Positions 1 through 18,200 are shown, counted from the first letter of the stretch. The stretch is 64,000 bases of DNA from Erodium maritimum (GCA_963921825.1 OY997588.1:12538001-12602000); one strand, 5' to 3'. Notes: generated by a model not told the origin, from the letters alone. Program-made: numbers and translations.

Positions 1-523
1 AATATACAATCCGTGGCTTGCTTTTGGCCTGGATGAACCTATTTTCAAATCTTAACAAACTACCAAAGTTTACTTAACAAAGAGGCTAGTGTTAGGATGT
101 TGATATCAGCTAAGGTTTAAGTAACAACAGTTCTATTAAAATTAACCTTCAAACAGTTATTATGGAGAGCGAATTAACATGCAATAATTTAATGCTACCT
201 AACGGGAAATAGTGTATGTGTGTTCATATCAAACAATGTAAGAGTAGAAAGTGCCACTTCACTGTTCCTTGGCAACTCCTGTCATGCATATTGGACATAA
301 GACTTCTTTCATTCCTCTGTAGCTTAACGATAAATACAAAATTCAAGGATTGAGACGGTCACAAACCATTTCAAACCTCAAAAACTCTTCTTCTGTCCAA
401 GTCCAATCCATCCTCAGTTTTGATCTGCATACACACTTCTTTGGTTCCCAGAAGGAAGCTCTTCTGCTATAACCCTACTACAAGTACCCATTCTTCCCAT
501 CTTAACTGAGCCCTGCAGATTCT
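1..523. other. 3' flank of the methylthiotransferase gene
   Basis: No coding region is visible. The stretch next to position 523 is probably the 3' untranslated region of the minus-strand gene that ends at 524. The rest is AT-rich flank without a recognisable repeat. Confidence 0.4.
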
Positions 524-3013
524 TCATGACATGCTTCCACAGGCCACAGCTTCTTCATCCACATTATTGTAAAAGGAGCTCAACTTAGTGATAGCAAGTG
601 CTTCTCCAAAGAGAGAAGCTCGTGTAGAGCTCAATATACGAACCTCCACAAAATCACCAACCACTGGATTTTGCATCCCACTGCCATTGTCATCACGGTT
701 TGGGATTGGCAGTTTGGTAAATGAGACTCTATGCCCTCTATCGCTCTTGCCAATCAGCTCTGTCTCTGGAGCTCTCTTATTCACCCCTTCAACCAAGACT
801 AGCTGGACACTTCCAATCTGGGAGTCAAAACACTGCCCAGTACTTTCCCGGAAAGCCTGAATAAGTTCAGTCAACCTCCTCTGTTTCACTTCCTCTGGAA
901 CATCATCAGTGTAATTTCTGTGGGCATGTGTCTTCTCCCTCATGCTATAAGCAAACATGTAAGCCATATCATAACCAACAGCCCTTACAAGGCTCAGTGT
1001 GTCTGCATGCTCCTCCTCTGTTTCACCACAGAAGCCTGCCAAAGAAATCAATAATAAGTGTCTAAGCAAATCTATATACAATAGAGTAACTCAAAATATT
1101 TCTATTCAGACATCAATGAGCCTAATACTTTTCAAAGTAGAAACAAAACAAGACAAGGCATACCAGTCCCTACTATGTAAATTACAGTCTTCTACATGTG
1201 GTGATATGGGTGCACTACAACAGGTCATGATTTCTTCTGGGCATCAAGTGCAATTGCTATAATTATCAAGTACTTTGGCTCCCAATTTATGTATCGAAAA
1301 GTAAATTACATTTTTTAAATACAGATAAAATCTCTTACCACAAATGAAATCGCTGCTCAAGCCCACATCTGGAATTATTCTCCTTATTTTTTGCACAAGT
1401 TCTAAGTAGGCCTCTCTAGTATATCCCCTACGCATTCTTTCAAGAGCAGTGCTACTTCCTGATTGTGCTGGTAAGTGAATGTAGCTGCAGATATTATGTC
1501 TGTCTCGCATTATATAAAGTAGCTCATCAGGGAAGTCTTTAGGATGTGGCGAGGTGTATCTAAACCGCATCTCAGGGTATTCTAAGGAAAGCCTATCCAA
1601 GAGATCTGCAAAGCGTAACCCCATATTCTTAACCTTGCACTTGCTAGAAAAACCTTCACTAAGTACCCAATTTTCTCCCGGTTCAACTTCTTTTTCAACC
1701 TGAGAAGAGTCATTGTAACTGTTCACATTCTGGCCAAGAAGAGTTACCTCTTTAACACCCTCTTTATACAGCTCTCCAACCTCCTTCACTATTGAGTCCA
1801 CAGGACGTGACCTCTCTCTACCTCTAGTGAAAGGAACAATGCAAAAAGAACACATGTTATTGCAGCCCCTCATCACAGAGACAAAAGCACTGATCGAGTT
1901 CTTCGAGACACGGACTGGAGTGATGTCAGCGTATGTCTCTTCAAGTGAAAGTAGAGTATTGATACCCTTTTGACCATAATCTACCTCTTGCAGAAGTCTT
2001 GGCAAGTCTCTGTAAGCATCGGGCCCACATACCACATCGACCATCTTATCTGCATCAAGTATCTTCTCTTTAAGCCGTTCAGCCATACACCCCAACACAA
2101 CTACCTTTGGAGGGTGAATAGACTGTGATCTCCCACTCTTGACATTGCTCTTCCACTGCCTCTTGAGAAACCAAAAATAATTAAGCCGCTGCCACACTTT
2201 CTGTTCTGCATTGTCTCGAATAGCACAAGTGTTGATGAATATGACTTCAGCACTCTCAGGAACATCCACAACTTCACTATACCCAGCGTTCTTCATAACT
2301 GATAGAACAATCTCCATATCGTTCACATTCATTTGACATCCATAAGTCTCTTGATAAATTCGGCCCTTTGAAGGAACGCCAGCAGTTGGTATAGCACTAC
2401 AATAAAAACAATGATACAGAAAGACATAAGCATGTTGATCATTTACAATGACTGATTCGAAGAAACTTCATTCACTAATATGCTGAAAATGAAAACAACC
2501 AAATTCCCCATAACAGCTTGCTAAGATACAAATAATCATGTTAAGCCAACCATAAATACAGCTAAAGCATTATAATCTCTTGGTGTTTCTACCATAAATC
2601 AATCATGCCCTGTCTTGATTATCTAGACTGCAGTTCTAAGAAGCATATTGCGATTCAAAATCCTAAAATTCGAAACTCTAATTCAGAAAGTTATGTTTCA
2701 ATTCTTCATGAGTTAATCTATATGATTGAGTAGGAGAAGCTCACTCAGGCTGGGTCTCTGTAGCAGAGAGCGAGGCAGATTGTGCCATGAACTGGCGGAG
2801 GGTTGGGATGTCGGATTTGTAGGAGAACGGAAGGCGAGGCTGAGATTGACACAAGCTCCTTGAAAATTTGGGAGAGAAGGTCCTCTCATGATGCGAAGAA
2901 ACGAGCTGGTAACAAGGAGACAGAAGGCGAGAACTTGAAGAATAATATCCGAAACTGAAGCAGCATCGTCTGGGGATTCGAATACCGGAGAGCGACGAGA
3001 GAGAAGACGCCAT
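524..3013 (-). CDS. CDK5RAP1: CDK5RAP1/MiaB-type tRNA methylthiotransferase, 3 exons
   Basis: Spliced CDS: 3013-2745, 2396-1339, 1035-524 (1,839 nt, 612 residues, all junctions GT..AG and in frame). The family is a radical-SAM enzyme that adds a 2-methylthio group to isopentenyl-adenosine next to the anticodon of certain tRNAs. The N-terminal UPF0004 domain has its three expected cysteines in TYGCQMN (about residue 110), NTCAIRD (147) and VLGCMAER (193). The radical-SAM cluster motif is CNNMCSFC (268-275). Exon 3 carries [10 protein letters not shown] and a C-terminal TRAM RNA-binding domain (about 540-605). The first roughly 85 residues are rich in Ser and Arg and precede the conserved region, so they may be an organelle targeting peptide (inference). 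Length fits plant homologs as I remember them. The start at 3013 is the first ATG giving this leader; an upstream in-frame ATG at 3151 is possible but less likely. Confidence 0.93.
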
Positions 3014-3604
3014 TGAAGAGAGAACACTGAGGTCTGTGTGCTTCTGCGTCGCGAGGCTTGGATAGGGCGATGAAGGGCCAATCCAGCTTAATCGAAACGC
3101 ACCGTTTAGCGCCCATAAAACAGTTGGCCGATAAAAGGTTGTAATTGTCATATTTCATACAAAGTATATGATCACAAGTCACTACAATAAACGGACGAGA
3201 CTAAATACACCCTTAAAAAATGGATACGTATGATCAAGATTAGCTTGTTCGGAGTACGGAAGGGTTTCGACGAACATGTCACATTGTCGTTTTGTTTTAC
3301 ACAGAGTTGGCTCAAGTTTTTAGTGAATTAAACAATCGTTTAAATTCTGATATCGAATTTCATAATGGACTAATTAGATATACCGGTCTAATTGAAATTA
3401 AAATATCCAACCCTGGTTTAATTATTTTCGGTGCATCGGTGGTTTCAAAATCATATCACCAAGCTGACATACTTTGGTTCCGTCACGATCATTTCTGATT
3501 GTTTTAAGATGATTATAGAATAGTCTTATATAATAACAAAAAAAATGATGAAAAAGAATTTTTTTATTAAAAAATAGATAAACTGAGTCGGTATCATACC
3601 AACC
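3014..3604. other. Upstream region of the methylthiotransferase gene
   Basis: This contains the 5' leader and promoter side of the minus-strand gene that starts at 3013. Beyond about 3200 the sequence is AT-rich intergenic DNA. I see no further gene or clear repeat up to the hAT element. Confidence 0.35.
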
Positions 3605-4371
3605 CAGAGGCAGATCTACTAAAGGCTCAGGGGAGGCACGTGCCCCCCTCAAATTTCTAAAAACTTGTTATTGCCTTGTATATTTGTTTCTTTATCCTTC
3701 TAATTTTATTTCCTTCAGCATAAGTGCCACCCCTCAGATTCATTGTATATACATATATACTATTTATATATTGTACTTCTTTCCATTTTCTTTGATAACA
3801 TCTATTTATTTTTATTTTTAAAATTGTATTAACTTATATTTCTAATTACTGTTTTTTATTATATTAATTTTTTTATTTTTGTAATTGTTTTATATTTTTT
3901 ATTATCTAAATTTCTTAATTTATGCAAAAATTTAATTCATCAAGTCATTTTTTCAAAGTTAAAGACTATTATTAATTTGATTTTTAAGATTAGTTATTGT
4001 GTAAGGGTTGAGACTATTATCAATTTAAATGTAGTTATCTACAAAATTACTATATCTATTTCAACCAAAAATCGAACTCCACAAACTTTGATAAGAAGAC
4101 GAATCGAGTAAGAGGCCAACAAATATTGTATACGTTGAGAAATATACTTTTGATTGTATTGACAAAATAATGTTTTTACTATTTTTTTCAAAATATTAAA
4201 CTTCTGACGTCGTGTTTTGTAATAAAATATTTTTTTATACAATATCAATATTTCTTATGTTATTTTATATTATTCTTACTATAAAAAATCACGATCCCTC
4301 GCTAAAGAAAGATATATTGTTATTATAAAAAATCGGTGCCCCCCTCGATGAAAAAGTTAGATCCGTCACTG
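3605..4371. mobile_element. Non-autonomous hAT element with 8-bp TSD
   Basis: A 767-bp AT-rich element is bounded by imperfect terminal inverted repeats. The left end reads CAGAGGCAGATCTA and the right end, reverse-complemented, reads CAGTGACGGATCTA. Just inside both ends is a G/C-rich block containing a GGCA..GCCCCC motif. The identical 8-mer TACCAACC flanks it at 3597-3604 and 4372-4379, the TSD length typical of hAT transposons. There is no transposase coding capacity, so it would need an autonomous relative to move. Confidence 0.88.
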
Positions 4372-5262
4372 TACCAACCCTATATAAGCTCCGAAAACCA
4401 ATATCCATGGAGGGGATGATCAGGATCGTCCCTATATAGACATCACCGCTAACAATACATTCATCTTGTAGTTGGTAAGTGAGATATGTGAAAAACACTA
4501 TGATAGTGTTGGGCTCCAAAACAAGAAGGTGTCGAGTGGTTGTGATATTTAGTCCTCTCAATCTCTATTATTAACCTTGATACACTATATTTACATATTG
4601 TATATTTTACAATACAAACAATCCTATTGCTGTCTACTGACTTGTTACAAAATCTCCTAATGTGTTCTACGTGTATAACAATAAGAACCTCTATTAAAGT
4701 CTGTTTCTTATATATGAGAAGAGTGTTGTTCTTATTGAGACACGACTCTAATTATAGAGGATAACTCATGAAAGATGCGATAAAGATAACTCTGCTCTTT
4801 AATGATCGGATATGTACATCATATTCTCCACCTGACCTTAAGTCGGGAACTCATTGGTCCCGGTGAAGCTCTTAACAACCCTCGCTTGGTCCGGGGTGGA
4901 GGCCCCAGCGTTGACCCCACTCTTACAACTAAACTTAAGTCCCATATTGTATCTCCCACGCATTTGATTTTGTTTCGCCACGTAGCCCCGAAGTCTGAAG
5001 GGACAAAGGCCCGACCAAAGCACTTTTGAAACCAGAGTAATCGAGATTTTTTAACAGAAATTACAAATTATTGTAGTTATTGGAAATTAACTTATACAAT
5101 AAAATGATATAATATAGAGCTCATAACACAAACAAAACTAGCCAATTTCTTCCCATGAAGAAACACATAAGGAAGTTGAACACAAAATAGAAAACCGAAC
5201 TGATTGAAAAACATTACACTTGACACAAATAAGATGACAAATACATAAATGCAACAAGATCT
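4372..5262. other. Intergenic DNA, unassigned
   Basis: No supported gene. A GC-richer patch at about 4830-5020 reads like a decayed repeat, but I find no terminal repeats or protein homology. The end next to 5263 will include the 3' UTR of the first peroxidase. Confidence 0.3.
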
Positions 5263-9405
<4,143 letters not shown>

Positions 9406-9487
9406 TGTTGGTATGCTTCTTCAGCTAAAAATTATGAGCTTCAGGTTTCAAAACTTGCTGTGAGGATTGCTTAGATGGGTAGAGGGT

Positions 9488-9495
9488 ATTTATAG
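9488..9495 (-). promoter_or_regulatory. Probable TATA box of peroxidase copy B
   Basis: CTATAAAT on the minus strand, 83 bp upstream of the ATG. It is followed by a leader containing AACTTGCTGTG, matching copy A. Confidence 0.6.
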
Positions 9496-9814
9496 GGACA
9501 TTTCTATCAGAAGTCCTCACTAAGGGGAAAAAGAATGGAGAAAATGGTAGCTGGTAGCTAACACAGACCTTATAATTGACATTTTCGCAGCTCAAGCTTG
9601 GATTAGGCAGCTTTGGATAATATTTCGATTATTTTAGTTAATCTTGACATGATCAAATTAACCAGCTTGATTGAATCTAAAGATAGTCATAATGTTCACA
9701 TTGGAGATTTCGTATCGTTTTTTCTACTTTCTTTTGAAACGTGGAGACTTCATTTGCAGAGTAATCTCTTCACGTACAATCAAATAGTGGAAGAGAGTAA
9801 AAGGGTTGCGAAAA

Positions 9815-11213
9815 CGAGAGAATACTACAGCGGCGGCTAGGGTTTATGCCGCCGCCGATGGTGATTCCAATCATGATCAAGGCCTCTATCATAGATGTTG
9901 CCTTGAGTGTTGTTCACGTGATGCTAGTCATGGCTCCACTCTATGATCATCTGGTGTGGGGCTTGATTGGTGAAGGTGCGGGTGGTCGCTGCTGGTTTTG
10001 ATCGGCAACGGGAGCAGTGGCGGATGGGGGTTCTGGCACTGTCGGATCGGCGTGCGTGACGGCTTGAGCACGGCGGGGGAAGCAACGATGGTGGTGTCTC
10101 TTTCTCTTGTGGACGTCGACGATGTCAGGGTAAGTCGTTGGAGACTTTCTCTTGGTTCTCGATTGTTTAGGGTCAGATTTTTCTCGATCGATAGCGGGTC
10201 TCGTACTCCAGAAGCGATCAAAGGACATCTGGGTTGCCCCACGCTCAATCGGTGGATTGGTGTGGTAGGCTGGATCGCTGACTATGGGTACAGTCTGGGG
10301 GTGGCGCTCACGCTGGCGATCACGGCGTGGGGGCAGGAGGCACGTGAACCGTGGCCACCGCCAGTGATGGCGCCGTTGGTGGTGTGTGCGCTGTCTGAGG
10401 CCGGAGGACGGGTGGAGACGAAGGCGGCGTTGCCGAGAATGGAAGCACGGGAGGCTAGGGTTCCGAGAGACTTATCTTGGGCCGAGATGGGTGGATCGGG
10501 ACCTAGTTGGGTCGGGTCTGGACAGGCCCGAGTCGCAGGCAACCTGGGTTGCAGATCGGCCAGGGGCAGGATCCCGGGTCGGGTTTCAGGGCGAATTCGG
10601 GGACCGGGAAATGGAGGGACACCACAAACGGCGAGGGGCGGAATGCTCCCTCGCCTAGATCAATGAGTCCTTCGTGGTCCAGTGGGGGGTTTGCCGGTAA
10701 TACCGCCTCACTGGACGTAGGGTGGCTTCGATTCCACCAAATATCGGCGCGACATTCTTCAATCAGATCGGGAACCAGCAATTATACGTTTTTAAAGGCC
10801 CTCATTACCATCCGAGGGGGGACGACGTCTGCTGATTTCTCGGGAGAATGCAAAGTCCACCTGGGCCATTTCAGTTCCTGGTTACAGGACTGCTGTCCGG
10901 GACATCACTCTAAGGACCCAGTATTCTACTGGAGCGCACCTCAGTCGATATATGTCCAATCGGATCCCCTTTTCATTTGGCTTGCTCGCCCTGTGTCATT
11001 TGGTAGAAGTACGTTGTATCGGTATTCATGACTTCCGTGGATGCTACCGCAGATTTCCCCTTCAACCGCCCCTATACACTGAGCAACTTTTAGATTTCTG
11101 TTATTGCTTTATGTTCTTTAGTTGGATTCTATCTTGTACGATGAGTACAATTATGTGCTCATCATCCTACTTCCTTTTCCAGTAATAATATAACCTATTC
11201 TTCTAAAAAAAAA
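9815..11213 (+). mobile_element. Poly(A) non-LTR retroelement with 11-bp TSD
   Basis: A 1,399-bp insertion ends in an A-tract (11205-11213). The 11-mer GGTTGCGAAAA flanks it at 9804-9814 and 11214-11224. The 5' part is GC-rich and begins with a CGGCGGCTAGGGTTT-like start common at plant LINE 5' ends. The 3' part is a T-rich UTR-like stretch. No reverse transcriptase is present, so this is an internally deleted LINE or a non-autonomous relative. It sits about 0.4 kb upstream of peroxidase copy B and separates that gene from the rest of its duplicated upstream region. Confidence 0.85.
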
Positions 11214-11224
11214 GGTTGCGAAAA

Positions 11225-12267
11225 GAATCTTGAACTCTTACGTAATCAAATGATTTGTCTACCTTAACCTTTAATCGTAAGACTTAACTTACTAAAGCTT
11301 TGATTGTACGACATCATTTATGTTTAAGCATATAATTTACAAATCTAAAAATTACAAACCAGCTCTGCTTCTGACAAGATTTTGATCGTATAGGATTGAA
11401 TTTATTTTAATACTTAATATCACAAGTATAAGAATGAGAGCCAACGACCTCATGATTATCAATTTATCATCGGAGGTCTTTGAACGATTGTTGAAATTTT
11501 GTTCTATGTCAAATGGATGCATACTATTTAATATTGGACTTTATAAATAAACTGGTTAAAAAAATCGGTTTAGGCAATTTTAATCATCAATTTTGGATTT
11601 TTCTTTTCACTCTAGATATCGAGCTCAAAATATGGATTTTCAAACATAAAAAAGAAAAAACCCAAATAAAGTGACCATGATCAACAGTGTCCTCCAAGTC
11701 TTGGGTTACATATAGTAGAGGCATTATTTGTGACTCATGACACCACATGTTTTCAAACTTGAATTAGTCAGTAAGGTACTGATTTTCCATGAAACAAAGA
11801 AAGGCAGGAGGTGGAGTTGACTCACCTGCTCTGTTGACAAAATATGAAGAATCTCAAAAAGGTATTGACTCTAACAAAAGACAGCTAAAAACAATAGGGG
11901 ATATGTTGAAAATTGAAAGCTTAAACACTCATGTCATCACCTTCAGTTTCTTGCAACTTGGGTTAGCAATAGACAAATTAAATATATTTACCTCAACCTT
12001 CGAGATTGTATATCTCAGATAGGAACATGCAAATACATGTTTTACTAGTGAAAAATAAACAATAATTTGAAAGAACAAAGACCGCTTAAGAATTGGAGCA
12101 ACCTAACTTTTGAATTGTCATGACTCGGACTAGGGGAGATATACAGGGACTGTTGATATCAGAGAACCTTACAGATGGACAGTTAATGAACTCATGTTGT
12201 GTTCTCTTTATAACGATGATTACATCCTGTATTTGTGATTTAACTGAAAACATAAACATAGATCGTA
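11225..12267. other. Intergenic region with duplicated peroxidase upstream remnant
   Basis: No gene is supported. The stretch 11809-11860 matches 7011-7060 upstream of peroxidase copy A. The end next to 12268 is probably the 3' UTR of the ATG27-like gene. Confidence 0.4.
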
Positions 12268-15200
12268 TCAGATGGCACCGTATTTAGTTTCAGTTGGTCT
12301 CTGTGATCTTGGTGGACTGGAAACAGAAGGCTGTTCCCAAGAAGCTTGATTGGTGAAGGCGTTGTTAAGATCATCTGTTCTCATGTAGCTATTCCCTGCT
12401 ACACTCACCTGTTTTGCATCCCAACAAACTAATAAGAATCTGCAAATGAGCAAACTTATACAGTAATGTTGTGTTAAGTAGTCATGTGTTCACTTACCGT
12501 TTCCAAACAAGCAGACAAATATGTCATGCCTGGCAATGCATCAATCCCGCGCTGCACATAATTGAAACAATAAATAAATGAAAAATGATCTTCACAAATA
12601 TATTTGTATGCACAGAGATTATGAGTATCAACTGCAGATTACAGTATACCTGATGTTCCACTCGCGTCTTGTAGACAAATCCTCCACAACAAAATAGTAC
12701 CGAGGAGACCATAAATCTGCTCCATGCAAATTTGTAAAAACATCAACATACAGAAAAGGGATAATAGATAAATATTCAGGAAAATCCATGGCATGTCAAT
12801 GGGATCGATATTTAAAAAATGAACCAGGTATATATCACAACTACAAAATGATGAACTAGCATAGTGCAAAGTATGGTGGACAACCCATACATTATGAAGT
12901 ACTATGGCATACAAGAAAAATAAAGCACAGATGCAGACATATTTCAAGATATTTGTTCTCTGGGTTAGGATCAAATACAAACACCCCTTGAAATACAAAT
13001 GCATGACAATTACATATATACACAAGATGATAATTACATGTACATCACATGATAATTACCAAACCAGTACTTATAATTTGAATCTGGTAAGATTTGCAAT
13101 TATCATCCGATGTGCTTGTAGTTATCATCTGGTGTGCATATAATTATCATGTGTTTGTATTTTAAGAAGGTATTTGTATTTGAACTTATCCCTTGGTTCT
13201 CCATCACTAGACATGAATAACAAGTAGGGATAATTGCCAAAAAGTACCATGAACTTGCCTTTTGTTGCACTGTGTAAATTTGTTTCAAAATGACGATTTC
13301 ACCCTTTAAAAATAATAAGTAGAAAACAAAAAATCCAAAATTTTCCTCCTTACATCCAAAGAGAAACGAATTAAGAGGGGTGAAAGTTCTGGATTTTTTG
13401 TTTTTTACTTTTTATTTTATATTTAAATTTTCAAGGGTAAAATTGTCATTTTGAAACAAATTTACACAGTGCATCAAAAAGTTGCAATTATCAAAGAAGA
13501 GGGATACAACTTGCAAAAAGTGAATACCTCAAGGTACTTTTTTGCAATTATCCCTAACAAATATTCCAAACCCGAGGACTTAACATAACTTAAAATGTCA
13601 TACATGCAAGAAATAACACCAAATACAGCCCACCCTCTTCTAGAATCTTCGGCAACAGCTTGTTTATAATCTGCATCATGAACAGAGCATATTAACTACT
13701 GCAAGTTTAGTATATTCAGGAATGAGAGTTACAACTTAGGCATAAGATAATGAATTTTTAATTGATCCATGACCAATTATTTAAAAAAAACACCATCATC
13801 AGTATCAGTTTTAGCACATAATAGTTATATATCCTATTCTGTTTTATTCCGGATCAATTCAGTTGAATCTTCATCACCCCAAAATGTCATATCCATTCTT
13901 CTCTACCTTTTTGAGCTAGTATGAATTGGGAGAGCTTCATCTAGAAGGAACAATTTGATGGCCTTCCACTTCTTTACTCCATGTCTCCATGGAATCAACC
14001 AACATTAATGTATTGGTACTGATACAATTGTAACTATGCAACTTCAGATTTCATTACATATATTCTTTAAACCAGAATTCCCACATAGCTATTTCTTTCA
14101 CCCTACGGATTTGTTGTACGACTAAAATTAGGCTTAACCTTACAAGGAATGAGTTGAAGAAAAAACTCGGAAATGACAGAGAGAGATTATACCACACATT
14201 TTGGTAAGAGTAAAGTGAATGGATTCAAAACCCTTGATTGGTATGGTGATATTGACTTCATATGGAGTTTGGCGAATCTTTTCACCTGAAAATTTTACAT
14301 ATGAAGTTCAGCAACCATTATAAAGTATAGAAAGGATATAAATATTATAATAGAAGACACACATACATCTCCAATTCACCATCATCACAGTAGGTGACAA
14401 AGTTGTAGGAGGATCCCCCTTTGCTCCTGAGCCCGACAGACTAACCTCTAGACCTTTTTCTGGATGGATCTAAATAGATTTCCAGTAAGTTAGAAGACGT
14501 TATATATTGGAAGATTTAACAATGAGAAGTTCCACCATATTACTGACAAATACTAAATGTTGAGTACCTGAACAACAGGTTTCTGTACCAAAGTGGAAAG
14601 GGAAGCAATTGCAGTCATATAAAGAGCCACACTGGACTGTTCAGTTCTGAAACTGTTGAACACAAACATTTTATTATCAGTGCCATGGTAATAGACAGTA
14701 AAATGAAAAAATAAATTAACAAATCTTAATGGTAAGAGATATAGTATAGCAAAGGAACTAGTACCTGAATTCTTGGTCAGATTTCTCAAAACCAAATTGG
14801 GTCATGCCATTATATACCTACAAGTTCAACATAGAATTCTCCAATAGGTCATTTGATTTGTTTTGCATACAAAGATTATATACAGTACCGAGCATACTTA
14901 CAATTTCCCATGATCGTGGATGAAAACCAACGGTGAAGCCCTCAAATATTCGTGGGCCCTGTTTCTCACAAGGTATTGCAAGATCGACAAGTACTCTGAA
15001 ATGGCAACACATTTAGGATTACTCCAAGAGGTTATACGTGGAAGCAAGAAAAAGGTAAGTCGTTGTACAAAAGCTTAAAAAAAGTAGCACAAGTAAGTTT
15101 GTCTCCACTGGTACTGTAATCAGAAAATTATCTCATCCTAAATCACCTGGATATCCATTTGTTTTCTCTTGTTGCACAAATTTTTATCAATAAACGTTGT

Positions 15201-18200
15201 TTAGATATAACTTATATTCAAATGTCCAGCTTCTTATGTCCCTTCAGCTGTACTTAACATAGAAAATTAGAAAAGAAGGGTAAGAAATTGTTTATCACAG
15301 CATTTGCCTTGTTAAAACCACATTTTGGGTCCCCAAAAGTTGTGACCCAACTACACCTAATCACAATTTTCTGTTTAGGGGAACAAAACTGGAGTCTTTG
15401 CAAGTGTACCCAAAGAAAAACCTATGGTGGCTAGCTGTGAGACAAATTTTCAGTAACATTCTCATACAATAATGGATCTTTTCAATAATTTGTTTGGTAG
15501 TTAACTTTAATCTTTAAAACACCCCCTTCACGTGCAAACCTCACCGCAGCATTATGTTCTAATACAGTAATACCATGTAGGGATAGCATAATAAAGAGAG
15601 ATAGATAACTTGAAGATTAGCAAGACAATGAGAAAACAAATCAACTTGTCAGTGCTCTGCAGATTGAGATGATATAACAGTAGCGGTGACATGCCAATAA
15701 ACTACAGAGAAGCAATATTTCAAGGTAAATTACTGTAGAGGACCTGCAAGTTGATTCGTATGTAACATTGCATATGCATCCAAGTTGACCTGAATAAAGA
15801 CGGCATCATTAATGACATGATGGTAAAGTTACTGAAACAATGCAAAATTCAACAATAGGTAATTTTTTTCACAGATAATACAGAAATAATAATTTTCTAG
15901 TTTTTACCAAAGCAATTACCACTTGAATTGGAATAATAACTACAGTAACTTACTTTTAATATTTGAATTGGAAAAACTAAAGTTGCACCTGGGTAAAAAA
16001 AATGAAGTCGTAAATCATGCACATGTCCAAGTGTTCAAAATGAGACAATACCTTGACATTGTCCATTTAAACAACCTCCACATACTATGTTGACCTGAAA
16101 TAAGATTAAAAAAATGCTAATATTTTACATTGACAAACTAATGGAAGTTAATAGCTAGATACAGCAAATTGAGTTATGCAAACACCTTATTGACATTATC
16201 AAATTGTATGAACAACTTTTCTAAAGAAAAAAATTATACATAGTTTTAACTGTAAACAAACCTGAGCTGTTCGTCCCATTTTGTCATAACTTCTCTCACA
16301 ATTAATGAGATCACCATTGTAAAATTCCTACGGATGAGGATAGACAATTATCAGATTTACAAATTTGGTTGCTGATTTAGACTACCAAAATAACATAGAT
16401 TACATAATGTGCAATTTTAGAAATTACATCAGTCTAGCAAACCACCAAAGAACTTTACACTCCACATATAGTGCAGGAAAACGAAATTCATAATTACTTA
16501 GGGCTGAAAGGGGTGACAATGGAGGGCAAGAAAAAAGATTCAAAATGGTGATGCGCCTTTATTATATTTTTTTGTTTTATTATAGGGATTGGCCGGCGAA
16601 ATACATAAATTCAAGATTTTAAAACAAGTTTACTATAAATATTTGGTCTCAACACAATATGGGAACAACTATATTCAAACCATAAATATTATTATCAAAC
16701 CTTCAGAAACACATTCATAAAAAAACACTTTTTACAGTATTTGAGTCCATAAATTGGGCATCTTAATCACGAGACAGTTGGCCAACAGTTTTAAAAATCG
16801 CATGGCCCTTCCGTCGGCTATAAAAGAAAAGGAAAATGGAGGATGGAGATATAAGCTTAACAACCAGTTAGAAGGTGACTTGGTACTAGAAGAGAGCAAA
16901 ACAAACATTCAAAATTTAATTAACAATATATAGAATCAAATAAAAAAGTTTCTGCCATCAATTGCATAAGTCTCTCATGTATTAATTTGTTGAGTTTCTA
17001 TTTTTACTGTGATATTTTTTTTTCATTTCTCATACCATAGCTTGTGACTGTAATATAATATGAGTAGAATTTGATTATGTTTGTCCTATCTTATTGTCTA
17101 ATGTTACGGTTGATTGAGATTTGGAATGATTGCTTGATATGTTTAGGTGTTAATTTTATTCTTTTTTAGGAACTTTATATGAAAAAAATCTAAAGTAGAT
17201 TATATAGAATTATTCTGGATAGTAACAGATTATCCAAAATATATTTGGGATATTATCCAAATTCGACCCAATATAATTTAGAAAAACTTGGAATGAGTTT
17301 TCAATTATTCGTATCCAGTAAAAGAATTCAGATAATATAAAAATCCGATCCAAAAATCGATTTGCTCACCCCTACTTGGAAATATGGATTCTGAATCATT
17401 CAGATTTTTTCCCCATCACATTAAAATGGAGGCAACCTAATTTATATCTTTCAGTTTCCCTTTAGGTTCTTCCTTCAAGGGTTTCTCATACTTCAGACTA
17501 TAATAAAGTTAGGCCGAAATATAGTATGGATACACATAGACAATATGGCTCCACCTAACCCTATCCCAGGAAAGTAAAATATATTTAGTGAGAAGCGTCA
17601 GCAACTAATAGTTACCAAATTATGATAATTGCATCTTGAGACTAAAATGACTTACTTGTACAAAGTCAACATGTCCAGAACCAGCAACGAAGTAGTTGAA
17701 CTTGTCAAATCGGCCAAAGTCCACATATCCCTGTAAATTATGAAGACAGTCATGCAATCATCAACCATATTTTTAGATACCGACAAATGAATACTTAAAA
17801 ATACGCAAAGGAGCCTCTTCATTTTATAACAGAAGGAAAATTAAAATAACATGGCACAATACAGCATTTCCCCATGAAAATTACTAGAAAAATAGGAGGA
17901 AAAAACTACTACTCCCTTTTTCTTTTGCTATTTACCAAGATCTGTGTTAGTTTGACACTGCACTCGAAATTAGGGCTTATAGTATATTAGGATGCTTATT
18001 GGTTATTCATATAGCCAATTATTTCGGATTTCCTATTTCGTATGGGTTGATTTCTCTATAATTGTTGTACTATAATATAGTTTGGCATCAGACTTGAATA
18101 CTGAAAAACAGATTGTCTTCTCTCTACTACTCCTTCCCTCTCTTGATTTCTCTACTTTATCTTCAATTTCGTATTCTTTATGTTGTCCTACATCATTTGG

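Noticed and set aside
4380-5030. Possible LTR or solo LTR
   Set aside because: Composition is suggestive, but no TG..CA ends, no second copy and no 5-bp TSD were found.
9998-10666. A 222-residue open frame
   Set aside because: It lies inside the poly(A) retroelement, has no recognisable domain and overlaps long open frames in other registers, as expected from GC-rich sequence.
16500-17372. Possible hAT-type element in intron 5 of the ATG27-like gene
   Set aside because: The right side ends in a GCTCACCCCTA-like terminus often seen in hAT elements, but the left side matches only over about 8 bp and no 8-bp TSD is visible.
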